A stretch of DNA of 27,127 bases from an uncultured Christensenella sp. (GCA_910579785.1 CAJTVJ010000022.1:1-27127), one strand, 5' to 3'. Shown: positions 7,901 to 14,790, numbered from the stretch's first letter. Numbers and translations: made by a program. Notes: generated by a model not told the origin, from the letters alone.

Positions 7901-8314
7901 ATGAAAGAGTTGTTTATGATAATCGCCGGCGTTGTCGGCGGAGTGATAGGCGGTATGGGAATGGGAGGCGGAACTTTGCTGATACCCATACTGACGATAT
8001 TTCTCGACGTGCCGCAAAAGAATGCGCAGGCGATAAATCTCATTGCGTTTATTCCCATGGCGGTGATAGTGACTTTGATAAATATCAAGCGAAAGGGGAT
8101 AGATTACAAGAGCGTTGCAATCGTCGCGCTGCCTGCGATAGTTACAAGCGCGCTGTCGGCTATCTTTGTCAAAAAGATGTCGTCCAAGGCGTTGTCCGTG
8201 GGCTTTGCGATCTTCCTTATTGCGCTCGGCGTCACAATGATGATAGATACTTTGCGCAAATGTATATATGCATATATGTGCAAATGCAGAAGTATGTATA
8301 CCCCCAACGACTGA
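7901..8314 (+). CDS. TSUP (TauE/SafE) transporter, second half-like
   Basis: This 137-residue protein of about four membrane segments carries its own copy of the TSUP motif, GGVIGGMGMGGGTLLIP, near the N-terminus, followed by NAQAINLIAFIPMA. It has its own ribosome-binding site (AAGAGGAAAA) and follows the first half by 84 bp in the same frame. The last 20 residues (after TLRK) are unlike the family: three Cys and aromatic residues, encoded by AT palindromes and GCAAATG repeats. The tail may therefore be a recent extension. Function as a heterodimer with the preceding protein is inferred. Confidence 0.85.
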   Translation: MKELFMIIAGVVGGVIGGMGMGGGTLLIPILTIFLDVPQKNAQAINLIAFIPMAVIVTLINIKRKGIDYKSVAIVALPAIVTSALSAIFVKKMSSKALSVGFAIFLIALGVTMMIDTLRKCIYAYMCKCRSMYTPND

Positions 8315-8343
8315 TAGACATATGCAAAATTGCGCAAAAGTCG

Positions 8344-8372
8344 TCATATATCGCATCGTGTGCGCATACGCT
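8344..8372 (+). promoter_or_regulatory. Sigma-E-like promoter of spoIIID
   Basis: TCATATA (8344-8350), 14 bases, CATACGCT (8365-8372). This agrees closely with the mother-cell sigma-E consensus known from Bacillus (kmATATT, 14-15 bases, CATACAhT). It ends seven bases before the GAGGTG ribosome-binding site of spoIIID, so the leader would be short. Confidence 0.55.
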
Positions 8373-8389
8373 ATCTTCGAGGTGACAAT

Positions 8390-8683
8390 ATGAACGACTA
8401 CTACGACAGAATGATAATTGGGATCGCATATCATATTTTGGAGAGTAAATGCACGGTGCGAGAATGCGCAAGCGTGTTTGGTATAAGTAAGAGCGCGGTA
8501 CATAGCTATCTCAACGACAGATTGAAATACATAGACATCGACCTTTATGACGAAGTGCGTCGGGTGTTGGATTACAACAAATCGGTCCGCCATCTGCGCG
8601 GCGGTGAAAGCACGAAAAACAAGTATTTAAAAATAAAGAAGCGCCCCTGTCAAAATAAGAGCGCAGAAAGATTCGATATTTAA
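8390..8683 (+). CDS. spoIIID: Sporulation transcription regulator SpoIIID
   Basis: This 97-residue protein is SpoIIID, the mother-cell regulator that activates or represses many sigma-E-dependent genes during endospore formation. It contains a helix-turn-helix (TVRECASVFGISKSAVHSYL, residues about 22-41) and the family signature LDYNKSVRHLRGGESTKNKY, close to the Bacillus sequence LDYHKSIRHLRGGEATKLKY. I start at ATG 8390, which has GAGGTG five bases upstream and gives the family N-terminus MNDYYDRM. An earlier ATG at 8330 would add 20 unrelated residues and lies upstream of the likely promoter. It faces ttcA convergently with a 43 bp gap. It is the strongest evidence that the host, or its recent ancestor, forms endospores. 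Confidence 0.95.
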   Translation: MNDYYDRMIIGIAYHILESKCTVRECASVFGISKSAVHSYLNDRLKYIDIDLYDEVRRVLDYNKSVRHLRGGESTKNKYLKIKKRPCQNKSAERFDI

Positions 8684-8726
8684 ATTCAAAGCGATATTTT
8701 TGTAATTAAATATGGATAAAATAGGA

Positions 8727-9467
8727 CTATGACTTTTTGATAAAATCGCCTACTTTATCCCAAAGATTGTTGCGGTCCGGGTGAAAGAGCGCTGTGAGCA
8801 TCAACTGCTTGCAGCCGTATTTTTCGTCGAGAGAGGCGACAAGATTTTTTATATCTTCCCGTTTGGTATTCTTATCCTGCGGACACGGGTTGTGGATAAT
8901 AGGCAGTTCATATCTCCTTGCCAAGCCCGAAAGGTATTTTTCCTCGACGTAAATAAAGGGACGTATCAGCGTGATATTGCTTCTGTCCATATGACTTATC
9001 GGCATAAAAGTAGATACCCTTCCCTCATATATAAAGCTCAATAAAAAGGTCTCCAACACGTCGTCGGCATGGTGACCGAGAGCTAGCTTGTTGCATCCGT
9101 ACTTCTTTGCGACGCTGTTGAGCGCGCCTCTGCGCATCTTTGAACAAAGCGAGCAGGGGCTTTTTTCTTTTCTCTCCAATATTACGTCGTATATCTGAGT
9201 TGGCTCTACGACAAATTCCACTCCAAGACTATTGCAATAATCCGCCGTCGCCCTTACTTCTTGCTTGTTGACGTCTTTAAATCCCAAATCGACGTTGATG
9301 GCAACAAGTTGAAATTTTTCGGGAGAAAACTTTTGGTAAGCCGCAAGTATCGCCAGCAAAGCCATGCTGTCCTTTCCGCCTGACAGTCCGACTGCGATTT
9401 TGTCGCCGTCGCTTATCATGCCATAATCGGAAATAGCTTTTCTCGTCAAAGATAATAATTTTTGCAT
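8727..9467 (-). CDS. ttcA: TtcA-type tRNA 2-thiolation enzyme (PP-loop ATPase)
   Basis: This 246-residue protein belongs to the TtcA/TilS PP-loop ATPase superfamily. It has the adenylating P-loop SGGKDS at residues 29-34, the CSLC pair (Cys105, Cys108) followed by SKMRRG, and a third Cys in NPCPQD (Cys195). These three cysteines bind an iron-sulfur cluster in TtcA enzymes, which convert cytidine 32 of tRNA to 2-thiocytidine. Other members of this Cys-containing group thiolate other tRNA positions, so the exact target is inferred. GHHADDVLETFLL is also conserved. No Shine-Dalgarno sequence precedes ATG 9467; the predicted -10 box ends six bases before the ATG, as at folA. It is divergent from the COG2426-prmA operon. 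Confidence 0.88.
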   Translation of the reverse strand: MQKLLSLTRKAISDYGMISDGDKIAVGLSGGKDSMALLAILAAYQKFSPEKFQLVAINVDLGFKDVNKQEVRATADYCNSLGVEFVVEPTQIYDVILERKEKSPCSLCSKMRRGALNSVAKKYGCNKLALGHHADDVLETFLLSFIYEGRVSTFMPISHMDRSNITLIRPFIYVEEKYLSGLARRYELPIIHNPCPQDKNTKREDIKNLVASLDEKYGCKQLMLTALFHPDRNNLWDKVGDFIKKS

Positions 9468-9473
9468 ACAATT

Positions 9474-9502
9474 AGTTTAACGGTTTTATTGACTAATTGC
9501 AA
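9474..9502 (-). promoter_or_regulatory. Possible promoter of ttcA, leaderless arrangement
   Basis: On the minus strand TTGCAA (9502-9497), 17 bases, TAAACT (9479-9474), then six bases and the ATG. The -10 box matches consensus at four of six positions. Confidence 0.4.
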
Positions 9503-9518
9503 GGGAATATAGTATATT
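9489..9518 (+). promoter_or_regulatory. Promoter of the COG2426-prmA-rsmE-mtaB operon
   Basis: TTGACT (9489-9494), 18 bases, TATATT (9513-9518). It lies about 70 bp before the first gene, and its -35 region overlaps the divergent ttcA promoter. Confidence 0.5.
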
Positions 9519-9589
9519 TATAAAAGAATAATAATAAAATTATTTAAGACGTTTTTTGTTTTTAGACGAGAGACGGCAGGGAGCTTGAA

Positions 9590-10459
9590 TTGACAGAGAA
9601 GATTATTGAAGCCGTGCGCGAACTTATCGGCAACGATATGTTGACGACGGTGTTGATTTCTATGATACCGATAGTTGAATTGAGAGGAGCGATACCGGCG
9701 GCGATGACTATGGGGTTGCAGCCTTTGGTGGCGTTTGCATTGGCATGGGCAGGCTCTGCGATAGTCTCGCCTATACTTTTGCTGATATTGCGCCCCGTGT
9801 TGAATTGGATGAAGAAGTACAAACTTTTTGCTTCTTTGGCGCATGCCGTCGAGGACGGATTTAAGAGCAAGGCAATGAAAGTCATCGGCAAGGACGGCGG
9901 CGGCATGCTTGACGGCGCGCAGCTTAAAAAGTTGGAGAGAAAAAAGATGCTAGGCGTATATCTTTTTGTGGCTTTCCCGATACCGCTGACGGGCGTATGG
10001 ACGGGCAGCGCGATAGCTACCTTTATAGATATACCTTTTTGGAAGGCTATGGCGATGGTATGGCTGGGTAATTTGACAGCCGGCGGAATTGTCACGCTGC
10101 TAGCATTTTTCCTTAAAGAACATATGAACACAGTGCTTGATATTTTCTTTGTCATAGTGATATTGGTATTGCTGCTGTTTATAGTGCGTACCGCTTTAAA
10201 GATGGTGAAGAACAAAAAACAGGCTAAATTGCAAGCAAGCAGCGGCAGTGCGCAGGGAGCCGACGTTTCCCAAGACGGCGAGACAAGCGAGTGCATTGAG
10301 GTGTCGAAAGATGTCGTAAATGAAGAAAATATTGTCGAAAACTGTAACCAAAGCGCGACAAATGACGAAATAAAGACTGCGCATACGGCTGTCAAAAAAG
10401 CGGACGGAGATAAGAGCGCCGATAAAGATAAGAGCAACGGCGACGGGGATGATCGGTGA
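9590..10459 (+). CDS. COG2426 small multidrug export-type membrane protein
   Basis: This 289-residue protein belongs to the COG2426 family (Pfam Sm_multidrug_ex). Conserved segments are PIVELRGAIPAAM near residue 25, RPVLNW, and PIPLTGVWTGSAIA near residue 140. Family members are predicted transporters, but biochemical evidence is thin. Four or five membrane helices fill residues 1-205, then a polar, acidic tail of about 85 residues rich in Asp, Lys and Ser, which looks disordered. The start is TTG 9590, with AGGGAG six bases upstream; no ATG start fits the conserved N-terminus. It is first in an operon with prmA (9 bp gap). In Bacillus this place before prmA is held by dnaJ. Confidence 0.85.
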   Translation: MTEKIIEAVRELIGNDMLTTVLISMIPIVELRGAIPAAMTMGLQPLVAFALAWAGSAIVSPILLLILRPVLNWMKKYKLFASLAHAVEDGFKSKAMKVIGKDGGGMLDGAQLKKLERKKMLGVYLFVAFPIPLTGVWTGSAIATFIDIPFWKAMAMVWLGNLTAGGIVTLLAFFLKEHMNTVLDIFFVIVILVLLLFIVRTALKMVKNKKQAKLQASSGSAQGADVSQDGETSECIEVSKDVVNEENIVENCNQSATNDEIKTAHTAVKKADGDKSADKDKSNGDGDDR

Positions 10460-10468
10460 GAGAAATAT

Positions 10469-11398
10469 ATGAAATACTATGAGATAACGATAGAGACGAC
10501 GAGCGAGGCAAGCGAATTGGTGGCAGAGATACTCACCGACGCAGGCAGCAACGGTATAAGCATATTTGACCCAAACGATTTGTTGGAGCTTTCCGACAGC
10601 GGAGTCATATGGGACTATATGGACGAGCACCTTATTCAAAACGACGGCAAGGCGCAGGTCAAAGGGTATTTTGCGCCGTCAGACTTAGAGAGTTCGCTTG
10701 AATATATTAAGAGCAGTTTTGAGACTTTGAAGCAGAACTGCCCCTTTGAGTACGGCTCTTTGAGTATGTCGCAAAGCGTCGTTGACGATGAGGATTGGGT
10801 GGAGAATTGGAAGCAATACTATCGTCCTATCGAGGCAGGGAGAGTGACTGTCGTACCCCAGTGGATAGAATATCAGGCAAAAGAGGGCGAGTACGTCGTC
10901 AAGATAGACCCGGGTATGGCGTTTGGCACAGGCGAGCATGAGAGCACCAAGATGTGTCTTATGATGTTGCAGGCTCTCGGAGTTGAGGGAAAGAGCGTAA
11001 TTGACGTGGGCACGGGCAGCGGTATACTCGCATTGGCTTCGGTTAAGCTGGGTGCAAGCGAGGTAGAGGCTTACGACATAGACGACAATGCCGTCAAGGC
11101 GGCAAAGGATAATGCCGCGCTAAATTGCATACAGGATAAAATGAAAGTGGCAAACGCCAATCTTCTCGACAAGACGAGCGGTAAATTCGATATAGTGCTT
11201 GCCAATATCACAGCCGACGTGCTTATTACGCTTTCGCAGTCTTTGGGCGAGTATATGAAAGAGGACGGAGTGGTCATAATTTCGGGTATCATACTCAAAA
11301 GAGAAGAGGACGTAAAGACCGCCTTTGAAAAAGCAGGTTTTAAAATTCTCGATAGAATGAATATGGGCGAATGGGTAGGCTTTAAGTTGGGTAAGTGA
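10469..11398 (+). CDS. prmA: Ribosomal protein L11 methyltransferase
   Basis: This 309-residue cytoplasmic enzyme uses S-adenosylmethionine to methylate ribosomal protein L11. The N-terminal substrate-recognition domain (residues 1 to about 100) is followed by a class I methyltransferase fold: PGMAFGTGEHESTKMCL, the SAM-binding VIDVGTGSGILALASVKLGA, and VLANITADVL. Length is typical. Its order with rsmE and mtaB is the same as Bacillus yqeT-yqeU-yqeV. The stop codon is one base before the rsmE ATG, so the two are translationally coupled. Confidence 0.96.
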   Translation: MKYYEITIETTSEASELVAEILTDAGSNGISIFDPNDLLELSDSGVIWDYMDEHLIQNDGKAQVKGYFAPSDLESSLEYIKSSFETLKQNCPFEYGSLSMSQSVVDDEDWVENWKQYYRPIEAGRVTVVPQWIEYQAKEGEYVVKIDPGMAFGTGEHESTKMCLMMLQALGVEGKSVIDVGTGSGILALASVKLGASEVEAYDIDDNAVKAAKDNAALNCIQDKMKVANANLLDKTSGKFDIVLANITADVLITLSQSLGEYMKEDGVVIISGIILKREEDVKTAFEKAGFKILDRMNMGEWVGFKLGK

Positions 11399-11399
11399 T

Positions 11400-12128
11400 A
11401 TGGAGTTGAAGAGATTTTTTGCAAGCGCCGAAGACTTTGACGGCAGATATATCACGTTGGAAGGCGAAGAGTTTGAGCATATGACGAAGGTGCTCAGACA
11501 TAAAGTCGGCTTTAAAATAATAGTAAGTCTCAACGACGGCAAGGACTATTACTGCACTATCGTCGAGATAAGCAAGACGTATGCCAAGGCGGAAGTTGAC
11601 GAAATAATAGACAACGAATGCAAGTCGAAGGCAAGCGTGACGTTGTTTCAAGCGCTGCCTAAGGGCGACAAATTGGATATTATTATACAAAAGTGCGTGG
11701 AGCTTGGCGTTGAGGATATCATTCCTTTTAAATCGAGATTTACAAATGAGAGCAAATATAACGTCAACAGAGCAAGGCGCATTGCCTTGGAGGCGTGCAA
11801 GCAGTGCGGAAGAGCGAGAAAAGCCAACGTCGGCGAGCTTGTCGACTTTGAAGAAATGATAGAGAGACTGAGTTATTACGACGTCGTGATATTGCCTTAT
11901 GAGAATGCCAAAGTCGGCAGTATGCGAGACGTAGTCGGACTTGGCGAGGGTAAGAAAATCGCGTTGATAATAGGCAGCGAGGGAGGCTTTTCCTCCGATG
12001 AAGTAAAGCTTGCAGAGGAGAAAAACGCGCAGGTTATTTCGCTTGGAAAGAGGATATTGAGATGCGAGACGGCGGCTATTATAGCCAGCGCGCTTATTAT
12101 GTACGAATTGGGTGATTTGCAAGGCTAG
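11400..12128 (+). CDS. rsmE: 16S rRNA m3U1498 methyltransferase RsmE
   Basis: This 242-residue SPOUT-fold enzyme methylates N3 of U1498 in the decoding region of 16S rRNA. It has an N-terminal PUA-like domain (RFFASAEDFDG...HMTKVLRHKVG), then the knotted SPOUT core with LIIGSEGGFSSDEV and SLGKRILRCETAAI, the SAM-binding and dimer segment. Length is normal. The start ATG 11400 directly follows prmA, with a weak GGGTAAG ribosome-binding site inside the end of prmA. Confidence 0.95.
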   Translation: MELKRFFASAEDFDGRYITLEGEEFEHMTKVLRHKVGFKIIVSLNDGKDYYCTIVEISKTYAKAEVDEIIDNECKSKASVTLFQALPKGDKLDIIIQKCVELGVEDIIPFKSRFTNESKYNVNRARRIALEACKQCGRARKANVGELVDFEEMIERLSYYDVVILPYENAKVGSMRDVVGLGEGKKIALIIGSEGGFSSDEVKLAEEKNAQVISLGKRILRCETAAIIASALIMYELGDLQG

Positions 12129-12167
12129 ATAGCCGTATAAATTGAGAGGAACGACAAGACAAAGTTT

Positions 12168-13418
12168 ATGAAGATTTGCGTATACAATTTAGGGTGTAAG
12201 GTCAATAAATACGAGTGCGACAGCTTGGTCATGACTCTCAAAGACAGAGGTCACGAGGTGAGCGAGGACTTGGAATACGCCGATCTTTATATTCTCAACA
12301 CCTGCGCAGTCACCAACGAGGCAGAGCGCAAGTCGAGGCAGTGCATAAGCAGATGCTTGAAGTTTAACGAGAGTGCAAAGGTAGTGGTATGCGGCTGCGC
12401 GTCTCAAAACAACGCGGAGCAGTTCTATCAAAAGCAAGGAGTAGTTTACGTCATAGGCAACGCGCAAAAAGGCAAGCTTGCCGATAAGCTGCAAGAGAGC
12501 GGAATATTGGTTTCGCCGCTGCCGAGAGAGTATGAAGACGACTTTTGTGCCGACGTCGTGCGTACCCGCGCTTACGTCAAGATACAGGACGGCTGCGACA
12601 ACAATTGTTCGTATTGCCTGATACCGTACGTTAGAGGGCGAAGCCGTTCAAGGAGCATAGACAGCGTCGTCGGCGAGTGCGGGAGATTGCAAAATATAAG
12701 TAGGGAGATAATACTCACAGGCATAGACATTTCGTCATACGGAAAGAACATAAACAGTGACTTACCTGCGTTAATTCGCGCATTGAGCGGCATAAAGTGC
12801 AGGTTGAGATTGGGCTCTCTCGAAGTGGGAGCCATAAACGAAGACTTGCTTGACGCGCTGAGAGGACTGGATAATTTCTGTCAGCAATTCCATCTGTCTT
12901 TGCAGAGCGGCGAAGACGGCGTACTTAAAAAAATGAATCGTCATTATACGACTAGGCAGTATCTAGACAAGGTGAATTTGATAAGAAGCTATTTTCCCGA
13001 CTGTGCGATAACTACCGATTTGATTTGCGGATTTCCAACAGAGACAGACGGGGATTTTGCCAAGACGTTGGAGTTTATAAAGGAAGTGGGATTTGCGCAG
13101 ATGCACGTCTTTGGATATTCTCAAAGAGAGGGAACGGCGGCTTGCAGATATAAACTTTTGCCTGCCGAAAAGGTCAAAGAGAGAGTGGCTGCGGCTTTGG
13201 CTGTCGCCGAAGAAATGCGCGGCAAGTACGTGGATTCTTTTGTCGGCAAGACTTTGCAGGTGCTTGCGGAAGATATGCAAGAGGGGCATATGCGCGGATA
13301 TTCCAAGCAGTATATTGACTGTATTATAGACGGCGCGCAAAGCGGCGAGGTATATGAGGCTGAGGTCGTAAGACAAGTCGAAGGCAAGGCTGAGTGTAAG
13401 ATAACAAGAAGAATTTAA
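12168..13418 (+). CDS. mtaB: tRNA t6A37 methylthiotransferase MtaB
   Basis: This 416-residue radical-SAM enzyme converts N6-threonylcarbamoyladenosine at tRNA position 37 to its 2-methylthio form (ms2t6A). The N-terminal domain binds one iron-sulfur cluster through Cys10, Cys46 and Cys75 or Cys77 (CGC). The radical-SAM cluster motif is CDNNCSYC (Cys143, Cys147, Cys150). A TRAM-like RNA-binding domain ends the protein. LGCKVNKYE at the start separates MtaB from MiaB and RimO. The only purine-rich site upstream (GAGAGGA, 12144-12150) is 17 bases from the ATG, an unusually long spacing. No alternative in-frame start was seen. Confidence 0.95.
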   Translation: MKICVYNLGCKVNKYECDSLVMTLKDRGHEVSEDLEYADLYILNTCAVTNEAERKSRQCISRCLKFNESAKVVVCGCASQNNAEQFYQKQGVVYVIGNAQKGKLADKLQESGILVSPLPREYEDDFCADVVRTRAYVKIQDGCDNNCSYCLIPYVRGRSRSRSIDSVVGECGRLQNISREIILTGIDISSYGKNINSDLPALIRALSGIKCRLRLGSLEVGAINEDLLDALRGLDNFCQQFHLSLQSGEDGVLKKMNRHYTTRQYLDKVNLIRSYFPDCAITTDLICGFPTETDGDFAKTLEFIKEVGFAQMHVFGYSQREGTAACRYKLLPAEKVKERVAAALAVAEEMRGKYVDSFVGKTLQVLAEDMQEGHMRGYSKQYIDCIIDGAQSGEVYEAEVVRQVEGKAECKITRRI

Positions 13419-13450
13419 ATATGGACAAAACAGTACAAAAGGAGAGAGTT

Positions 13451-13852
13451 ATGGACTGCATATTTTGCAAAATAATCAAGGGTGAGATACCCTCATACAA
13501 GATATATGAGGACGATATGACTTACGCATTTTTAGATATAGCCGACGACAGCTACGGACATACGTTGGTTATACCCAAGAAGCATTGCGTAAACATATTG
13601 GACTGCGACGAAGATTATCTTAATGCGGTGATCAGCGCAGTAAAGAAGATCTCTAATCATTACGTAGACAACTGCGGCTTTGAGGGCGTCAACGTGTTGA
13701 ACGCAAGCGGCGAGAGCGCGCAGCAGTCGGTATTCCATCTGCATTTCCATATCATACCGAGAAAGTCTGCCGACGGTATAGATATATGGCCGCTCAAAGA
13801 CAAAAAGAATTTGGATATGCAGGCGATATGCGACGAGTTGAAACTTGTATGA
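13451..13852 (+). CDS. HIT-family nucleotide hydrolase
   Basis: This 133-residue protein has the histidine-triad motif HLHFHIIPR near its C-terminus and the CIFCKIIKGEIPSYKIYED start typical of the HinT/PKCI branch, whose members hydrolyse adenosine nucleotides linked to amino groups. The paired Cys near the N-terminus often bind zinc. I use ATG 13451, which has GGAGAG four bases upstream and gives the normal N-terminus; an in-frame ATG at 13421 would add ten residues. It follows mtaB by 32 bp and precedes rpsU, an order seen in other Clostridia. Confidence 0.93.
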   Translation: MDCIFCKIIKGEIPSYKIYEDDMTYAFLDIADDSYGHTLVIPKKHCVNILDCDEDYLNAVISAVKKISNHYVDNCGFEGVNVLNASGESAQQSVFHLHFHIIPRKSADGIDIWPLKDKKNLDMQAICDELKLV

Positions 13853-13881
13853 AAAAATTTGTCGCAACAATATAAATTTCG

Positions 13882-13910
13882 TTGACAAGAAAATTATATT
13901 ATGTAATAAT
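13882..13910 (+). promoter_or_regulatory. Promoter of rpsU
   Basis: TTGACA (13882-13887), 17 bases, AATAAT (13905-13910). It is a strong -35 box about 40 bp before the rpsU ribosome-binding site, suggesting rpsU has its own transcript besides read-through from mtaB. Confidence 0.55.
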
Positions 13911-13950
13911 GTTGAAGTAATTAAGCCGTATAGGGAAAGGAGGCGATAAT

Positions 13951-14130
13951 ATGTCGACAGTTAAAGTAGGTGAGAACGAGTCTTTGGACAGCGCAATCAG
14001 AAGATTTAAGCGTAAGTGTGCAAGAGACGGCATAATCGGTGACCTCCGTAAAAGAGAGGCTTACGAAAAGCCGAGCGTAAAGCGCAAGAAGAAGGCAGAG
14101 GCAGCGCGCAAGCGTATGTATAAGGCGTAA
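13951..14130 (+). CDS. rpsU: 30S ribosomal protein S21
   Basis: Translating 13951-14130 gives 59 residues: MSTVKVGENESLDSAIRRF, then KRKCARDGIIGDLRKREAYE and a Lys/Arg-rich end finishing KRMYKA. This is ribosomal protein S21, a small basic protein of the 30S subunit involved in initiation. The ribosome-binding site AAAGGAGGCG is a near-perfect match to the 16S 3' end. In Bacillus and many Clostridia rpsU is followed by yqeY; here it is followed by a terminator, a repeat and an XRE regulator on the other strand. Confidence 0.97.
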   Translation: MSTVKVGENESLDSAIRRFKRKCARDGIIGDLRKREAYEKPSVKRKKKAEAARKRMYKA

Positions 14131-14181
14131 TGCTTATGCAGTTTGGCGAGAGAATATTTTCGCCGTAAAAATGAAAAGATT

Positions 14182-14211
14182 TCGACGTATATCAAGTGCG
14201 TCGATTTTTTT
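14182..14211 (+). terminator. Rho-independent terminator of rpsU
   Basis: TCGACG (14182-14187) and CGTCGA (14199-14204) form a six-base stem with an 11-base loop, followed by a T-run. A weaker hairpin (GGCGA / TCGCC, 14145-14164) without a T-run precedes it. Confidence 0.65.
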
Positions 14212-14270
14212 ATTATTAGGGTGTGGATTATATTTTTGATAATTTTGGTACTGCGACTTTAAATTGTGAC

Positions 14271-14320
14271 GTCATTTCGACCAAACGCAGTGAAACGGAG
14301 AAATCTCAACAAGTTAAATA
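14271..14320 (+). repeat. REP-like palindromic unit
   Basis: GTCATTTCGACC, a spacer of about 15 bases, then CGGAGAAATCTCAACAAG. It shares the head and tail of the units at 2597, 2873 (inverted) and 27019. It lies between the rpsU terminator and the end of the XRE gene. Confidence 0.7.
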
Positions 14321-14361
14321 ATTACTTGAAGTTCAATCAAATTTAACAAAATATATAACAT

Positions 14362-14577
14362 TCAATAATTCTTTCTTCCTAGCAATACGTCGATGTCTTC
14401 GTCGAAGTAATCGGCTATCTTGCAGAGGTTATCCAAAGTGATTTCTCTTTGCATATTGATATAGCGCGACAGCGTTTGTTGGGGTATACCGACTTTCTTA
14501 GAAAACTCATTGACAGACATGTCGCCTATCAGTTCTTTGAGGTTATTGGCAAAATTGGACATATATTGCTTGTTCAT
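14362..14577 (-). CDS. XRE-family helix-turn-helix regulator
   Basis: This 71-residue protein is a single Cro/CI-type DNA-binding domain: VNEFSKKVGIPQQTLSRYIN (about residues 21-40) is the helix-turn-helix, and LDNLCKIADYFDEDIDVLLG is the usual closing part. There is no sensor domain. No Shine-Dalgarno sequence precedes ATG 14577; a TAAAAT box (14589-14584) ends six bases upstream, so the mRNA may be leaderless. Two inverted copies of a 15-base operator lie immediately upstream (14591-14629), so it probably represses itself and the divergent transcript. It is not linked to any recognisable toxin, prophage or restriction gene. Confidence 0.88.
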   Translation of the reverse strand: MNKQYMSNFANNLKELIGDMSVNEFSKKVGIPQQTLSRYINMQREITLDNLCKIADYFDEDIDVLLGRKNY

Positions 14578-14590
14578 ATCTTTATTTTAA

Positions 14591-14629
14591 ACCAAATGGT
14601 GTAAAAATATTGACTTTACACCATTCGGT
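14591..14629. promoter_or_regulatory. Paired inverted operators for the XRE regulator
   Basis: Two copies of TTTACACCATTYGGT face each other: minus strand 14605-14591 and plus strand 14615-14629, matching at 14 of 15 bases. Each half has an internal ACC-ATTY-GGT dyad, as expected for a dimeric repressor. The left copy adjoins the leftward -10 box of the XRE gene; the right copy overlaps the -35 region of the rightward promoter. Confidence 0.75.
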
Positions 14630-14644
14630 GTGATAAACTTCGTA

Positions 14645-14653
14645 TGATATAAT
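14645..14653 (+). promoter_or_regulatory. Extended -10 promoter divergent from the XRE gene
   Basis: TGATATAAT is a perfect TATAAT preceded by the TGN extension (TATAAT at 14648-14653). The matching -35 region falls inside the right-hand operator. Transcription would run into the hairpin region at 14672-14750. Confidence 0.5.
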
Positions 14654-14671
14654 CATTGTCTATATACATAC

Positions 14672-14750
14672 ATACCTAAGTGCCGAGAGAACGCTTATCG
14701 CATACATTGCGTCTTGCTTCTCTCGGTATCTTGCATACTTAGTATTGCAA
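14672..14750 (+). ncRNA. Candidate structured RNA or regulatory leader
   Basis: This gene-free stretch can form a long hairpin: GTGCCGAGAGAA (14680-14691) pairs with TTCTCTCGGTAT (14718-14729) over 12 pairs including two G-U, with a small CGCA/TGCG hairpin in its loop (14699-14711). An alternative outer helix pairs ATAC(C)TAAGT (14672-14681) with ACTTAGTAT (14737-14745). A third option is a hairpin at 14731-14750 (TTGCATAC / GTAT-T-GCAA). The last two exclude each other. It matches no RNA family I recognise, and no convincing small ORF is present. The downstream gene has its own promoter (14791-14819), so this may be a separate small RNA. Confidence 0.35.
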
Positions 14751-14790
14751 AATCTGCATATTTAATGTCGATAATACCCTTGATAAGCAC

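Noticed and set aside
14680..14742. 20-codon ORF starting at GTG inside the structured region
   Set aside because: No ribosome-binding site precedes it and the sequence is explained by the hairpin arms.
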